DNA of 64,000 nucleotides from Streptococcus oralis subsp. dentisani (lineage in GTDB: Bacteria > Bacillota > Bacilli > Lactobacillales > Streptococcaceae), in the NCBI RefSeq assembly GCF_002096335.1, contig NZ_NCUW01000026.1, positions 62,001-126,000 of the forward strand, written 5' to 3'. The position numbers were made by a program, and so were the translations under genes. Numbering within the stretch: the stretch's first letter is position 1; each line of letters begins with the position of its first letter. This document shows, one piece after another, positions 21,844 through 31,219 of the stretch. The notes under the pieces were generated by a model, which saw only the letters and a program-made list of their open reading frames with translations, was not told where the DNA came from and ran no database searches.

Positions 21844-22599
21844 TCAATCTTCTGTCGGCATTTTTTTATTTTTTGTTCGTGATGCATGCTTGATGATCCA
21901 AGCACAACTGGGACTTAGATCCTCCCTCTTCCAAGTTTGAAGAATCCTTTCAAACTTATCGGGGGCTTCCTTATATAAATCATTTAGATTGTTCGCTACG
22001 CTTTTTTGAATGGACTTGTCTTTATCATCCTTTAGATTGGTCAGAATAGTGGTGAAATCCTCAAGATAATCTAACACCACGGTTTGTCTCTTAGCCCAAG
22101 GCAGACGGATACGCATGCACTCGCTGGCAAGTCTACGAACGCGCAAATTTTCATCCTGACTCCATTCTATCAGCAAAGCCATTGTATCCTTAGGATAGCG
22201 AGCCAGTAAGGGCCTCATGGAAAATTCTCCCGTAAATCGCTTGGTGAGTTCCTTACTAAAGGCCGCGCTCAATTCAAATTCCTTGTCTCCATATAGCTCT
22301 ACATATTTGCCAATTGGCCAAAGCCAGTAACCTTCTGAAAACATGCCTAGACCACCCTCTAACTCAGGACCTAAAATTTTCTCAAAAACCTTGAGAGAAT
22401 CCTGATAAGATAGGGGAAGGCAACCTTTGATACTTTTAGCCAAGAGTTCTTGACGCTGGCTAAACTCTAACTCTTCCAAATCTTTTTCTAGCAACAAGCT
22501 AAATTTTTGTCCATCAAAGGCGGGGGACGCTGCTTGCAACCGTCGACTCAAATCCTTAGCATAAGCCAGGTCATAATAGTCCTTTACTTTTTTCGCCAT
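21844..22599 (-). CDS. DNA alkylation repair (AlkD-like) HEAT-repeat protein
   Basis: Helical 251-residue protein. GYWLWPIGKYVELYGD, the helical LLIEWSQDENLRVRRLASECMRIRLPW, DDKDKSIQKSVANNLNDL and WIIKHASR resemble AlkD/AlkC-type DNA glycosylases, which remove alkylated bases with a HEAT-like fold. The start chosen reads MAKKVKDYYDL with GGGATTTAAAA upstream. An in-frame start 25 codons earlier encodes an unrelated hydrophobic lead and is rejected. It stands alone behind secA. Confidence 0.75.
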   Translation of the reverse strand: MAKKVKDYYDLAYAKDLSRRLQAASPAFDGQKFSLLLEKDLEELEFSQRQELLAKSIKGCLPLSYQDSLKVFEKILGPELEGGLGMFSEGYWLWPIGKYVELYGDKEFELSAAFSKELTKRFTGEFSMRPLLARYPKDTMALLIEWSQDENLRVRRLASECMRIRLPWAKRQTVVLDYLEDFTTILTNLKDDKDKSIQKSVANNLNDLYKEAPDKFERILQTWKREDLSPSCAWIIKHASRTKNKKMPTED

Positions 22600-22705
22600 T
22601 TTTAAATCCCTTAATCTTCTGTTTACGGAACTTATTATATCATACAGATAGCTCGTCAACCAAATCATTTTCACTTCTCAAACTATTTTGACAAGAAAAT
22701 AAAAA

Positions 22706-22727
22706 GGGCTAGAAGCTAGTCTAGCCC
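22706..22727 (-). terminator. Terminator of the small membrane protein gene
   Basis: GGGCTAG and CTAGCCC form a 7-bp stem; the minus strand continues with TTTTTATTTT. It lies nine bases after the stop codon. Confidence 0.75.
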
Positions 22728-22735
22728 ATCAATTT

Positions 22736-23032
22736 TTAGTGTTTAATTCCAAAAAATGCTGGTAATAAGCCAAAGTACAAAAAGAGATTGATCCAGAAGG
22801 CCATACAAAAGATCACTCCAAAGAGGAAGAGACTCATCTTTTTAGTCAGTACTGAGAAAAAGATTGCCAATACACCAAAGACCACGAAGAGTTTTTTCAT
22901 AACGAAATAATAAATTGAAACTCCTCCTATTGGCCAATCCCAAGGAAGAAAGAACATGAGGAACCAGAGAAAGCAAATCGTAAGAATATATCTCTTGTAG
23001 TGCGCTTCAAGAAAAGCTTTTGTTTTCTCCAT
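22736..23032 (-). CDS. Small membrane protein of unknown function
   Basis: 98 residues with three hydrophobic segments (about 15-33, 45-63 and 66-92). There is no signal peptidase site. The ATG has GGAGGTCTGCT upstream. It is flanked by terminators on both sides and appears monocistronic. Family not recognised. Confidence 0.6.
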   Translation of the reverse strand: MEKTKAFLEAHYKRYILTICFLWFLMFFLPWDWPIGGVSIYYFVMKKLFVVFGVLAIFFSVLTKKMSLFLFGVIFCMAFWINLFLYFGLLPAFFGIKH

Positions 23033-23081
23033 AGCAGACCTCCATTTTAGTCACTGTCTCTTTCCTTTTATTATACCAAAA

Positions 23082-23107
23082 AAACCTGGAAAAGGCTTTC
23101 CAGGTTT
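23082..23107 (-). terminator. Terminator of the TPM-lemA unit
   Basis: AAACCTGGAAA and TTTCCAGGTTT form a perfect 11-bp stem; the minus strand then reads TTTTTTTGG. Confidence 0.85.
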
Positions 23108-23164
23108 GAGTTTGAAATCACTAGTCACGCTAGAGAAATCCCTTTATTCATAGGCCGATTCACT

Positions 23165-23761
23165 TTATTGACTTGATGAAGATGTTCCAAAATCAACCTT
23201 AGGAACTGTTTTGGCTTCTTCTGTTTCTTTGAAGGTTTCAGCTTCTTTGAAATTCATCATATTCGCAAAGAGCACGGTTGGAAAACTTCTCAACTTTTGA
23301 TTGTACTCGGCCGCGACTTTGTTATAATCCTTACGTGCTACAAAGATACGGTTTTCACTTCCTGAAAGTTCCACCATCAGTTGCTCAACATTTTGATTGC
23401 TCTTGAGTTCAGGGTAGTTCTCCGTCAAGGAAATCAAACGGGAAAGAGCGGAACTCAACTCTCCCTGAGCCTTTTGGTTTTCTTCCGATGTTACTGAGCT
23501 ACTGCCGATTTTAGCTCTAGCATCAGCAATTTTAGTAAAGACTTCCGTTTCATGATTCATTTGTCCTTTAACGGACTCCACCAAATTACCAATCAAGTCT
23601 GAACGACGTTGGAGGGCTGTTGAGACATCGGCCTGAGCCTGCTCCACTTTAGTCTGTTCACCGATCAGACCGTTATAGGTCGTCACTGCGGAACAACTTC
23701 CCAAAACTAGTAGTCCAAAGAAAATCGCCACTATAGAGAGAATTACTTTATTTTGTTTCAT
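23165..23761 (-). CDS. lemA: LemA family protein
   Basis: 198 residues with an N-terminal hydrophobic anchor (ILSIVAIFFGLLVLGSCS). GSC followed by SAVTTYN could also act as a lipobox. The body is a long helical domain (TKVEQAQADVSTALQRRSDLIGNLVE, YPELKSNQNVEQLMVELSGSENRI, FPTVLFANMMNFKEAETF) typical of LemA. It is second in a two-gene unit after a TPM-domain gene, a pairing common in bacteria. Precise function is unknown. Confidence 0.88.
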   Translation of the reverse strand: MKQNKVILSIVAIFFGLLVLGSCSAVTTYNGLIGEQTKVEQAQADVSTALQRRSDLIGNLVESVKGQMNHETEVFTKIADARAKIGSSSVTSEENQKAQGELSSALSRLISLTENYPELKSNQNVEQLMVELSGSENRIFVARKDYNKVAAEYNQKLRSFPTVLFANMMNFKEAETFKETEEAKTVPKVDFGTSSSSQ

Positions 23762-23925
23762 ATCAAAACCTTAACACTTTCTTTTATCAACTTTTCTGAG
23801 ATAGGACTCAGATTTTAAATCAATTTCCCAATCTTTGTTTTTTTATTCTAAATTAAGGAGTAAACTTTTGCAAAGGAGTTGCCTTACTGCTTTGAGGAAT
23901 CGGTTTAAGATTTATATAGGGTCAC

Positions 23926-24774
23926 TCACCAGTCATCAGACGAACCGCCACCATCAAAGCCACCGCCGTCCCAGCCTCCAGATGAGTCTGAGCCCGAGTC
24001 TGACCAAGAAGATCCTGAATCTGATGAGTCACCGCCCCACCAGCCTCCGCCAGAATCATCTCCACGTGAACCACCACGATCTCCAAATATAAATCCAATA
24101 ATCATGACGATGAAGTAAATCAGAGCTCCAAATCCGATAACTCCGTCGCTCGAACTGCTTTTTCGATGCCGTTTCGAAGATTGGCTCTCACTGGTATACT
24201 TTTCAATTTCTCTTAGACGACTAGAATTAGTAGCATAGTCGTAACTACTTTTAGAACTTGAAGAAGGTGTACTCGAACCACTATAGAACATGTAGTTGAG
24301 ATTGTTTACTATAGAGAGAACTCCCTTGTTGTAGTCACCATTTTGAAAGTAGGGGCGTGCTGTTGTCAAGAACCTGTGAGTCTGATAATCTGTGATCTTA
24401 CTGGCCACATTATTGCTGGTTTCAATCCGTGATTTTCTATCTTGAACTGCAAGCACAATCAAGACACCGTGATTATCTCCCGAATAGCCAATCTTCCAAG
24501 CTCTAGCTGTTTCATTAGCAACTGTTTCGATTGTTTCTCCATCTAGGCTTTTCACAACATAAACGCCTATTTGGAATTTTTCCGCTTTTTTACTATTGAC
24601 ATTATTCAATTCTCGAATCTGACTAATTGTCGCGTCAGTCAAATAGTGATTTGGATCATATATCCCGTACTCAGGTTTTTCAGGTGCAGTGAATGCTGAC
24701 AAGAAGAGAAAGACCATCAGCAATCCAAGCAAGCGAACCAACAAACTATGTTTAAATAATCTGCTTCTTTTCAT
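23926..24774 (-). CDS. TPM-domain (YgcG-like) membrane protein
   Basis: 282 residues: a signal/anchor segment (about 12-28, LVRLLGLLMVFLFLSAF), a TPM domain (about 38-165; ELNNVNSKKAEKFQIGVYVV, IGYSGDNHGVLIVLAVQDRKSRIETS), a serine-rich linker, a second membrane segment (about 212-230), and a Gly/Ser/Asp/Trp-rich tail ending DDW. The layout is that of YgcG/TPM phosphatase proteins that accompany LemA. The -10 TATAAT lies about 50 bp upstream. Confidence 0.85.
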   Translation of the reverse strand: MKRSRLFKHSLLVRLLGLLMVFLFLSAFTAPEKPEYGIYDPNHYLTDATISQIRELNNVNSKKAEKFQIGVYVVKSLDGETIETVANETARAWKIGYSGDNHGVLIVLAVQDRKSRIETSNNVASKITDYQTHRFLTTARPYFQNGDYNKGVLSIVNNLNYMFYSGSSTPSSSSKSSYDYATNSSRLREIEKYTSESQSSKRHRKSSSSDGVIGFGALIYFIVMIIGFIFGDRGGSRGDDSGGGWWGGDSSDSGSSWSDSGSDSSGGWDGGGFDGGGSSDDW

Positions 24775-24919
24775 AATAACCTCCCTGATAAAGGAAAATT
24801 GATTTAAGGAATTATAGCATTTTGATTTTTACAAAGAAAGTGCATTTTCATTACAAAACTGTGACAGCAACCCTGAAATTGATGTTAATTTGATGACAAG
24901 TCTTCCAAAACTCGACCCC

Positions 24920-24958
24920 AATAAGAGAAAGAAGACCTTGTGTTTTCTTTTTCTTATT
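24920..24958. terminator. Terminator downstream of the DUF2971 gene
   Basis: AATAAGA (24920-24926) pairs with TCTTATT (24952-24958), with further GAAAGAA/TTCTTTT pairing inside. It is only 15 bases beyond the DUF2971 stop codon. Confidence 0.6.
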
Positions 24959-24973
24959 GAACTTACTTTTCTA

Positions 24974-26014
24974 TTAAGATTTTAACTGGTAATTTAAAAT
25001 ATCTTTTTCTAATTTTTGGATAGGGTACTGCGCCTTCACTTTTATTTTTGTATTGTTACAGCCAGCGTATCCTTGCACGACATCCACTTGTGGAATGAGC
25101 ACCCAATCTCCAAGAACTTCTTGCGCGGCTTCCGCTTTTTCATCCAGAATGCACACAAAGCGGTATTCTCTCTCGTGTTGCCACTCTTTGAATTTTGCAA
25201 AGGTCGCCTTAATATAAAAATTCAGATTCGAATAAGAGAATTGGTTGCTATTGCTTCTCGTATTAGGACGTTTATCGATATACTCCACCGGGCCGTATAC
25301 ACAGAGTCCGTCTACCTTCAAGGAATGAATTTTATCCAAAAGACTCGCATACGAATACTCAAGCGCATAACCTGCGTGGCTATTGGCGTAATAGGACCAC
25401 ATTAAAATATTATCTGCAGCATGCGTAAAACAAAACACACGGAAGAAATCCATCATCGAATGACCATCCGCATAGTAGCAATTACAATCAAACGGGTCGT
25501 TGAAATGCTTCGGATGGCTAAATGACACATTCCCTTCCACCACATGATAGGGATTCTTCTCAATCGTTTCCTTGGCATAGTACTTCACAAAAACTTGTCG
25601 CTCAGCTTGAATCCTTGCTTCTGCCTTTTTAAAATACCTCTCAACGTCTTCTTTAAATACCCCTTGAAACTGCTCGACTAACTGATCTGGTGCTAAAAAG
25701 CCCAGTCGAATATTCTCGGCAAGCTGGTCATTAAATCCTTTATCCGCCTTTTCTACATCAAATCCTTCAGGAATCCTAGTATTCCTGGTTTGAATAAACA
25801 TAACCTTCTTACACTCTACCTCTACCGTTTTCCTAGTCGGTTGTTTAAAGAGCGCCACAAACACTTTCTCTTCTGTTGCCCGGTTAGCAATTAAAAAACA
25901 ATTACTATCGAGATAGGACTCCACCAAATGGTATTCTTTATGCGTCTGTAAGAATGTTACCTTTGCAATCAAATAACGATATAGTTCAATGTCCTCTTTT
26001 AGAATGATTTTCAA
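24974..26014 (-). CDS. DUF2971 domain protein
   Basis: 346 residues. The C-terminal half carries DUF2971 hallmarks: FNDPFDCN, CFTHAADNILMWSYYANSHAGYALEYS, WQHEREYRFV. The N-terminal 150 residues are of no recognised family. The start chosen is TTG (MKIILKEDIELY), because AGGTGGTGA sits five bases before it. Two in-frame GTG codons four and three codons upstream lie within this ribosome site. DUF2971 proteins often occur in variable accessory loci, some near phage defence genes, but this one stands alone between housekeeping units. Confidence 0.7.
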   Translation of the reverse strand: MKIILKEDIELYRYLIAKVTFLQTHKEYHLVESYLDSNCFLIANRATEEKVFVALFKQPTRKTVEVECKKVMFIQTRNTRIPEGFDVEKADKGFNDQLAENIRLGFLAPDQLVEQFQGVFKEDVERYFKKAEARIQAERQVFVKYYAKETIEKNPYHVVEGNVSFSHPKHFNDPFDCNCYYADGHSMMDFFRVFCFTHAADNILMWSYYANSHAGYALEYSYASLLDKIHSLKVDGLCVYGPVEYIDKRPNTRSNSNQFSYSNLNFYIKATFAKFKEWQHEREYRFVCILDEKAEAAQEVLGDWVLIPQVDVVQGYAGCNNTKIKVKAQYPIQKLEKDILNYQLKS

Positions 26015-26140
26015 TAAAGTCACCACCTCTATAAAAATTTAAAAATTATTTAAATACTCAATATTGTTTAGTAAAAAAGAGCAATCATATACAATTACTC
26101 TTTCATCACTAATTACTAGGACTTAATCCTTTTTATCATT

Positions 26141-27451
26141 TTATTTCCGTTTTCTTGCAATCAGATGAATCGGTGTTCCCTCAAAAACAAAAGCTTTGCG
26201 GATTTGATTTTCCAAGAACCGCAGGTAAGAGAAGTGCATGAGTTCTTCTTCGTTGACAAAGATGACAAAGGTTGGTGGCTTGGTCGCCACTTGAGTCGCG
26301 TAGAAGATTTTGAGACGTTTCCCTTTGTCTGTCGGTGTTGGATTGATAGCAATGGCATCCATAATCACATCGTTCAAGACAGCTGATGGGATACGGGTGT
26401 TTTGACTTTCGCTGATTTGCTTGATCATCTCAGGCAATTTGTGAAGTCGTTGCTTGGTAAGAGCTGAAACAAAGACAATAGGAGCATAAGGCAGGTATTG
26501 GAACTGCTCACGGATATCTTCTTCCCAGTTCTTCATGGTATGGTTGTCTTTCTCAAGAGTATCCCACTTATTGACTACGATGATCATTCCTTTACCAGCT
26601 TCATGGGCGAAACCTGCGATACGCTTGTCGTACTCACGAATTCCTTCTTCGGCATTGAGGACCATCAAGACCACATCTGAACGGTCAATGGCACGCATGG
26701 CACGCATGACAGAGTATTTTTCAGTATTTTCGTAGACTTTACCAGACTTACGCATACCAGCTGTATCAATCATGGTAAACTCTTGACCATCAGCATCTGT
26801 AAAATGGGTATCAATGGCATCGCGCGTTGTTCCAGCTACTGGACTAGCAATCACACGGTCTTCTCCCAAAATGGCATTGATCAAACTTGATTTCCCAACG
26901 TTTGGACGACCAATTAAGCTGAATTTAATGACATCTGGATTTTCTTCTTCAACTTCATGTGGTAGATTTTCCACGATGGCATCCAGTACATCACCTGTCC
27001 CAATACCGTGGACAGACGAAATCGGTAGCGGTTCTCCCAAACCTAGCGCATAGAAATCAAAGATATCATTTCGCATCTCAGGATTATCAACCTTATTTAC
27101 AGCAAGGATAACAGGTTTATGGGTTTTATAGAGTTTGCGTGCTACGTACTCGTCCGCATCTGTAATCCCTTCTTTACCAGAAACCACAAAGACGATGACA
27201 TCTGCTTCTTCCATGGCAATTTCTGCCTGGTGTTTGATTTGCTCCATGAAGGGAGCATCGACGTCGTCAATCCCTCCAGTATCAATCATACTGAAAGAAC
27301 GGTTGAGCCACTCACCCGTTGCATAGATACGGTCACGTGTCACACCCTCGACATCTTCTACGATTGAGATTCGCTCACCAGCGATTCGGTTAAATAGGGT
27401 TGATTTCCCAACATTGGGACGTCCTACAATGGCAACAGTTGGTAAGGCCAT
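26141..27451 (-). CDS. der: GTPase Der (EngA), ribosome assembly
   Basis: Double-G-domain GTPase for 50S subunit maturation, 436 residues. Both P-loops read GRPNVGKS (residues 10-17 and about 182-189). The G4 motifs NKVD and NKWD are visible. A C-terminal KH-like domain (about 355-436) ends in HLIARKRK. Start and length are normal. It heads a run with nitroreductase, dnaI and dnaB, though order of transcription puts dnaB and dnaI first. Confidence 0.97.
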   Translation of the reverse strand: MALPTVAIVGRPNVGKSTLFNRIAGERISIVEDVEGVTRDRIYATGEWLNRSFSMIDTGGIDDVDAPFMEQIKHQAEIAMEEADVIVFVVSGKEGITDADEYVARKLYKTHKPVILAVNKVDNPEMRNDIFDFYALGLGEPLPISSVHGIGTGDVLDAIVENLPHEVEEENPDVIKFSLIGRPNVGKSSLINAILGEDRVIASPVAGTTRDAIDTHFTDADGQEFTMIDTAGMRKSGKVYENTEKYSVMRAMRAIDRSDVVLMVLNAEEGIREYDKRIAGFAHEAGKGMIIVVNKWDTLEKDNHTMKNWEEDIREQFQYLPYAPIVFVSALTKQRLHKLPEMIKQISESQNTRIPSAVLNDVIMDAIAINPTPTDKGKRLKIFYATQVATKPPTFVIFVNEEELMHFSYLRFLENQIRKAFVFEGTPIHLIARKRK

Positions 27452-27464
27452 GTTTTCTCACTTT

Positions 27465-28178
27465 CTACAATAACTTTTTCTGTTCTAGATTCTTCCGAGT
27501 TGAGCTAGGTTCGGCTTGACCAAACTGCTCTGCCAAACGCTGACTCCAAGAGGTCGTCGCACGCGCACCAGCATAGTCTTCCTGTACTTGGTCATAGTCC
27601 AAAATCGCTTCAACTGGCTGTTCTTGGTATTCTTCTTCAAAAACCACTTGGCTCAAAGGTAGTCTTGGTTTGACATCATGTTGTTGATTTGGCACACCGA
27701 GGGCAATCCCAAAAACAGGGTAGGTATAGTCAGGCAAGTTAAAAAGCTCTGCCACTTCTTCCGACTTATAACGAACCAAACCGATAATCACACCACCATA
27801 TCCCAGACTCTCTGCCGCAAGCAAGGTGTTTTGACCAGCAAGCGCAGCATCCACAGATGTGATGAGGAGACCTTCCACTCCTTGAGGTTGGAAAACATCC
27901 GTATGAAGGCTCGCTCCCTTTTCAGCTCGGTTCAAGTCACCGACAAAGAGCAAAAAGGCAGCTGACTGGCGAATGGCTTCCTGAGGAACCAGTTCATATA
28001 AGGCATCTTTCTTCTCTTGACTGCGCACAAGAATCACAGAGTAGGATTGGAAATTTTTCCAAGATGACGCCATTTGTCCAGCAGTTAAAATCTCATCCAA
28101 GTCTGCCTGAGGAATCTCTTGCTCCTTAAAGCGACGAACTGAAGTATGAGCTTTCATCAGTTTAATGGTTTCTGTCAT
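27465..28178 (-). CDS. NADPH-dependent nitroreductase/flavin reductase (NfrA-like)
   Basis: 237 residues of the nitroreductase fold with FMN-binding HTSVRRFKEQEIP, MASSWKNFQSYSV and LGYGGVIIGLVR. The C-terminal extension (about 170-237) is typical of NfrA/FRP-type oxidoreductases. The substrate is unknown. Its ATG overlaps the dnaI stop codon (ATGA), so it is translationally coupled to dnaI. Confidence 0.85.
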   Translation of the reverse strand: MTETIKLMKAHTSVRRFKEQEIPQADLDEILTAGQMASSWKNFQSYSVILVRSQEKKDALYELVPQEAIRQSAAFLLFVGDLNRAEKGASLHTDVFQPQGVEGLLITSVDAALAGQNTLLAAESLGYGGVIIGLVRYKSEEVAELFNLPDYTYPVFGIALGVPNQQHDVKPRLPLSQVVFEEEYQEQPVEAILDYDQVQEDYAGARATTSWSQRLAEQFGQAEPSSTRKNLEQKKLL

Positions 28179-29071
28179 CGGCGATTTTCTCCTTCTAGTC
28201 TCGTTTCCTCAGCTAAATAACGAATCCTTTCCATGACCCGTCTAGCTTCCCAAGTCTCATCATTTCCATTTTTTCCTTTGGCAAAATGTTTTTCCAAATC
28301 TTGGAAATTAAAGTTGGAAGTAAAGAAGGTCGGCAAATCTTCCTGCATGCGATACTGGAGGATGACTTGGAGAATCTCATCACGCACCCAAGGGGTAGAC
28401 TGCTCTGCACCAATATCATCCAAGACTAAAACTTCTGCTAACTTGATCTCATCCACCAAGGTCTTCACAGATCCTTCACCGATGGCATTTTTCACATCAA
28501 TGACAAAACTTGGATAGTGGAGAATGGTTGTTGAAGCACCTCGTTTTTCAGATAGGTCATGGGCCAGAGCCGCCATCATGAAACTCTTACCAACACCAAA
28601 ATCTCCATAAAGATAGAGGCCTTTTCGGATACTAGGGTAAAGGTCAACAAAGGCATAGAGTCTTTCAAAAATCGGCAAACGGCCAAGATCATCTAGGTCA
28701 ATCTGAGCCAATTTCGCTTTCTTGAGACTTGCTGGAAGATTGATCAACTTGAGACGATTCTTAATTGCAGCCTCTTTTTCTGCCGCGATTAGTTCTGGTG
28801 TTTCTTCATAAGACACATCCGCATATCCGTGATTCATAACCAAGATGGGCTTGTAGCCACGCGCTATATAGTCCGCATCCCCACGAAGAAACTTGTCCCG
28901 TTCTGTGATATATTGGTTGAACTTGGAGATGCTACGATTCAACTCCTCTGGGCCGAGGGATTCTTTCTGGATAAAAGCCGCTACATCGGGGTCCTTCATG
29001 ATCTGCTGGACCAAGTCCTGATACTGAAAACGACTTGTCTGACGTTTGATAACGTCACCCACACTTTCCAT
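28175..29071 (-). CDS. dnaI: Primosomal protein DnaI (helicase loader)
   Basis: AAA+ ATPase that loads the replicative helicase with DnaB. 298 residues: the N-terminal domain reads RQTSRFQYQDLVQQIMKDP, Walker A is GDFGVGKS and Walker B is VLVLDDIGAE. Its gene directly follows dnaB with no gap, the usual firmicute arrangement. Confidence 0.95.
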   Translation of the reverse strand: MESVGDVIKRQTSRFQYQDLVQQIMKDPDVAAFIQKESLGPEELNRSISKFNQYITERDKFLRGDADYIARGYKPILVMNHGYADVSYEETPELIAAEKEAAIKNRLKLINLPASLKKAKLAQIDLDDLGRLPIFERLYAFVDLYPSIRKGLYLYGDFGVGKSFMMAALAHDLSEKRGASTTILHYPSFVIDVKNAIGEGSVKTLVDEIKLAEVLVLDDIGAEQSTPWVRDEILQVILQYRMQEDLPTFFTSNFNFQDLEKHFAKGKNGNDETWEARRVMERIRYLAEETRLEGENRR

Positions 29072-30235
29072 CTAGTCTCCTCCTTCTTCTAATCGGGCTA
29101 ACATTTCTTGTTTTTTACGTTCTAGTTCCAGACGAGTTTCCTCGCTGGTTTGATTTTTATATTCTGGATTGCTCCACTTGGGAACATTTGTCTTAGTCGA
29201 GCTAGTTTTCGATTTCTGGTCTTCTTGCCCTTTTTGCTGACGCTCTCGAATCCGAAGCACAGCCTCTTCTGCTGTCCGAATTTTTTGATAAGCATAGTCA
29301 TTTGCGACCTTCATGGCATATTTTTCATTGACATTAGCCGAATCAACCTTGTTAAAGGTTAGAAGCAAGACGATATTGATGACTTCGTCCAACAAGCCTA
29401 AAGACGCCATCTGGTGAAGGAGTTCTCTTTCACTTTGGGTGATGTTCCCCTTACGCGTTTGCTTGATTTCCGCTAAAAATTGCAGGGGTGTTTTATTTTT
29501 GGCTTCCCTGATAATGGTCATTTCTTTGGGGTTAAAGTCAGAAGATGCTGGTTTTTGTGCTATCTTTTCACGCATGCGTTTGACTGAAATAACCTGAGCC
29601 ACCGCTGTCGCCTTAGCTAATTGATAGGTTTCAAACCAGGTCCATTTTTTTTCGTCTGCGATGGCAAACAATTCCAAAACATCTGCCTGCTCATTTTCAA
29701 AACGCAAGCCATCTCGAGCCATCAGGCGCTGGAAATGTTCCAAGTCAAAATCATTTTTTAACTTGCTTTTAGACTCGCTTGGTGTCACTTCTTCGGTCAG
29801 GATTGGAAATACTTGGCTCAAAGAAACAGAGAGTGCTTCTCCCTCACTTGGAGCCTGCTTCATAGCAGAAACAGCTGTATCCCCAATCTTTTTCTCTAAT
29901 AATCTGCTATAGACAGAATGACTTAGAAATTCCTGACTGGAGATGGGAGAATGAAGCTGTAATTCATAGATTTCTCCCCTTTGATAAAGGGTCAACAGAT
30001 CTAAGGCAGATAAGATTTTAAAGGATTGGAGCAAGGTCGGCATGCCAAAGTTTAAGTGATTGAGGATATGGGAAAAGAGATGCTCCTTTTGCCCACCATC
30101 CCAAAAGGTAATGGTATATAGATAGAGGCTCAGTGCCTCCTGACCGATAATCGGGAGGTAGCACTGCACCAGAGAAGAGGTATCTTGCGACACCCGATTA
30201 TTCTTTAGAAAAGAAAAACGGTCATTTGGTTTCAT
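29072..30235 (-). CDS. dnaB: Replication initiation and membrane attachment protein DnaB
   Basis: 387-residue primosome component (DnaB/DnaD family). An N-terminal winged-helix region (LSLYLYTITFWDGG) and a C-terminal DnaB_2 domain (LLHQMASLGLLDEVINIVLLL, KVANDYAYQKIRTAEEAV) are visible. It abuts nrdR directly and is co-transcribed with it. Confidence 0.93.
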   Translation of the reverse strand: MKPNDRFSFLKNNRVSQDTSSLVQCYLPIIGQEALSLYLYTITFWDGGQKEHLFSHILNHLNFGMPTLLQSFKILSALDLLTLYQRGEIYELQLHSPISSQEFLSHSVYSRLLEKKIGDTAVSAMKQAPSEGEALSVSLSQVFPILTEEVTPSESKSKLKNDFDLEHFQRLMARDGLRFENEQADVLELFAIADEKKWTWFETYQLAKATAVAQVISVKRMREKIAQKPASSDFNPKEMTIIREAKNKTPLQFLAEIKQTRKGNITQSERELLHQMASLGLLDEVINIVLLLTFNKVDSANVNEKYAMKVANDYAYQKIRTAEEAVLRIRERQQKGQEDQKSKTSSTKTNVPKWSNPEYKNQTSEETRLELERKKQEMLARLEEGGD

Positions 30236-30709
30236 CTATTTTTCCTTTTTCTTTTTAGAGGACTGGGTGATTTGCTGGAGCAGACTCTCCAACTCACTCA
30301 CATCCTTAAAGCTACGGTAAACACTTGCAAAACGAACATAGGTAATCTCATCAAGCTCTGCCAATTCTTCCATGACTAAAGAACCAATATATTCGCTTTG
30401 GATCTCATTCTCACTGCGACTACGGAGTTTTTGCTCGATGCGATTGACCACCATGTTGATTTCATCACTTGACACAGGACGCTTCTGGGCTGAGCGGATA
30501 ATCCCATTAAAGATTTTATCTCTCGAAAACTGCTCACGTGTACCGTCTTTTTTGACGACAACCAGTGTTCTCTCTTCTACTCGTTCATAGGTTGTAAAAC
30601 GATGCTGACACTCATCGCACTCACGTCTTCGGCGGATGGTATTTCCTTCTTCGGCTTGTCGACTATCAACAACACTAGACTTGGTAGCCCCACATTTTGG
30701 ACAACGCAT
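30236..30709 (-). CDS. nrdR: Transcriptional repressor NrdR
   Basis: ATP/dATP-sensing repressor of ribonucleotide reductase genes. 157 residues: a zinc ribbon with MRCPKCG and [13 protein letters not shown], then an ATP-cone ([16 protein letters not shown]). The start MRCPKCG has AAGGAGGG upstream. A longer in-frame start at 30739 lies at the predicted -10 and is excluded. Confidence 0.96.
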   Translation of the reverse strand: MRCPKCGATKSSVVDSRQAEEGNTIRRRRECDECQHRFTTYERVEERTLVVVKKDGTREQFSRDKIFNGIIRSAQKRPVSSDEINMVVNRIEQKLRSRSENEIQSEYIGSLVMEELAELDEITYVRFASVYRSFKDVSELESLLQQITQSSKKKKEK

Positions 30710-30737
30710 GCATTTCCCTCCTTGTCGTTTTCTTTTC

Positions 30738-30765
30738 ATTATACCATTTTTTGATCAATTCCCAA
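30738..30765 (-). promoter_or_regulatory. nrdR-dnaB-dnaI promoter
   Basis: Minus strand TTGGGA (30760-30765), 16-bp spacer, TATAAT (30738-30743) preceded by TGG, an extended -10. Confidence 0.7.
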
Positions 30766-30783
30766 AACAATTCTTATTTTTAC

Positions 30784-30812
30784 TTGACAAGTTTTTTGTT
30801 TTATTGTATTAT
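30784..30812 (+). promoter_or_regulatory. GntR/ABC operon promoter
   Basis: A consensus -35 TTGACA (30784-30789), 17-bp spacer and TATTAT (30807-30812) lie 35 bases before the GntR start. It diverges from the nrdR promoter. Confidence 0.8.
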
Positions 30813-30829
30813 TTAATTAGAACAATAAA
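30800..30829. promoter_or_regulatory. Putative GntR operator
   Basis: TTTATTGT (30800-30807) and ACAATAAA (30822-30829) form a perfect 8-bp inverted repeat with a 14-bp centre that covers the -10 box. The position suits autorepression by the adjacent GntR protein. Confidence 0.5.
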
Positions 30830-30846
30830 GATAAAGAAAGGAGACT

Positions 30847-31215
30847 ATGATGTCCTGGTCATTTGATAATACAAAACCCATTTATTTACAGATTATGGAA
30901 AAAATTAAACTACAGATTGTTTCCCATGAACTGGAACCCAACCAACAGCTCCCTACCGTAAGAGAACTGGCGAGCGAGGCTGGGGTTAATCCCAATACCA
31001 TTCAGCGCGCCTTGTCTGACCTTGAACGCGAAGGATTCGTTTATAGCAAGCGAACAACTGGTCGTTTTGTCACCGAGGATTTGGACCTCATCGTTCAGTC
31101 CCGCAAACAACTTTCCGAGGAGCAACTGCAACACTTCGTCTCTTGTATGCTTCAATTTGGCTACAAAAAAGAAGAACTGCCAAATGTATTAAGTGATTAT
31201 ATCAAAGGAGTTTAA
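30847..31215 (+). CDS. GntR-family regulator (YtrA subfamily)
   Basis: 122-residue repressor with an N-terminal winged helix (IYLQIMEKIKLQIVSHELEPNQQLPTVRELASEAGVNPNTIQRALSDLEREGFV) and only a short C-terminal tail, as in YtrA-type GntR proteins that control ABC exporter genes. The ATG at 30847 or the next codon (30850) could start translation; AAAGGAG precedes both. It is followed five bases later by an ABC ATPase gene. Confidence 0.88.
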   Translation: MMSWSFDNTKPIYLQIMEKIKLQIVSHELEPNQQLPTVRELASEAGVNPNTIQRALSDLEREGFVYSKRTTGRFVTEDLDLIVQSRKQLSEEQLQHFVSCMLQFGYKKEELPNVLSDYIKGV

Positions 31216-31219
31216 GACT

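Noticed and set aside
25346..25353. TACGAATA-like competence (ComX) box
   Set aside because: Lies inside the DUF2971 coding region and in no promoter context; a chance match.
25016..25405. 129-codon plus-strand frame
   Set aside because: Antisense to the DUF2971 gene and lacking any family pattern.
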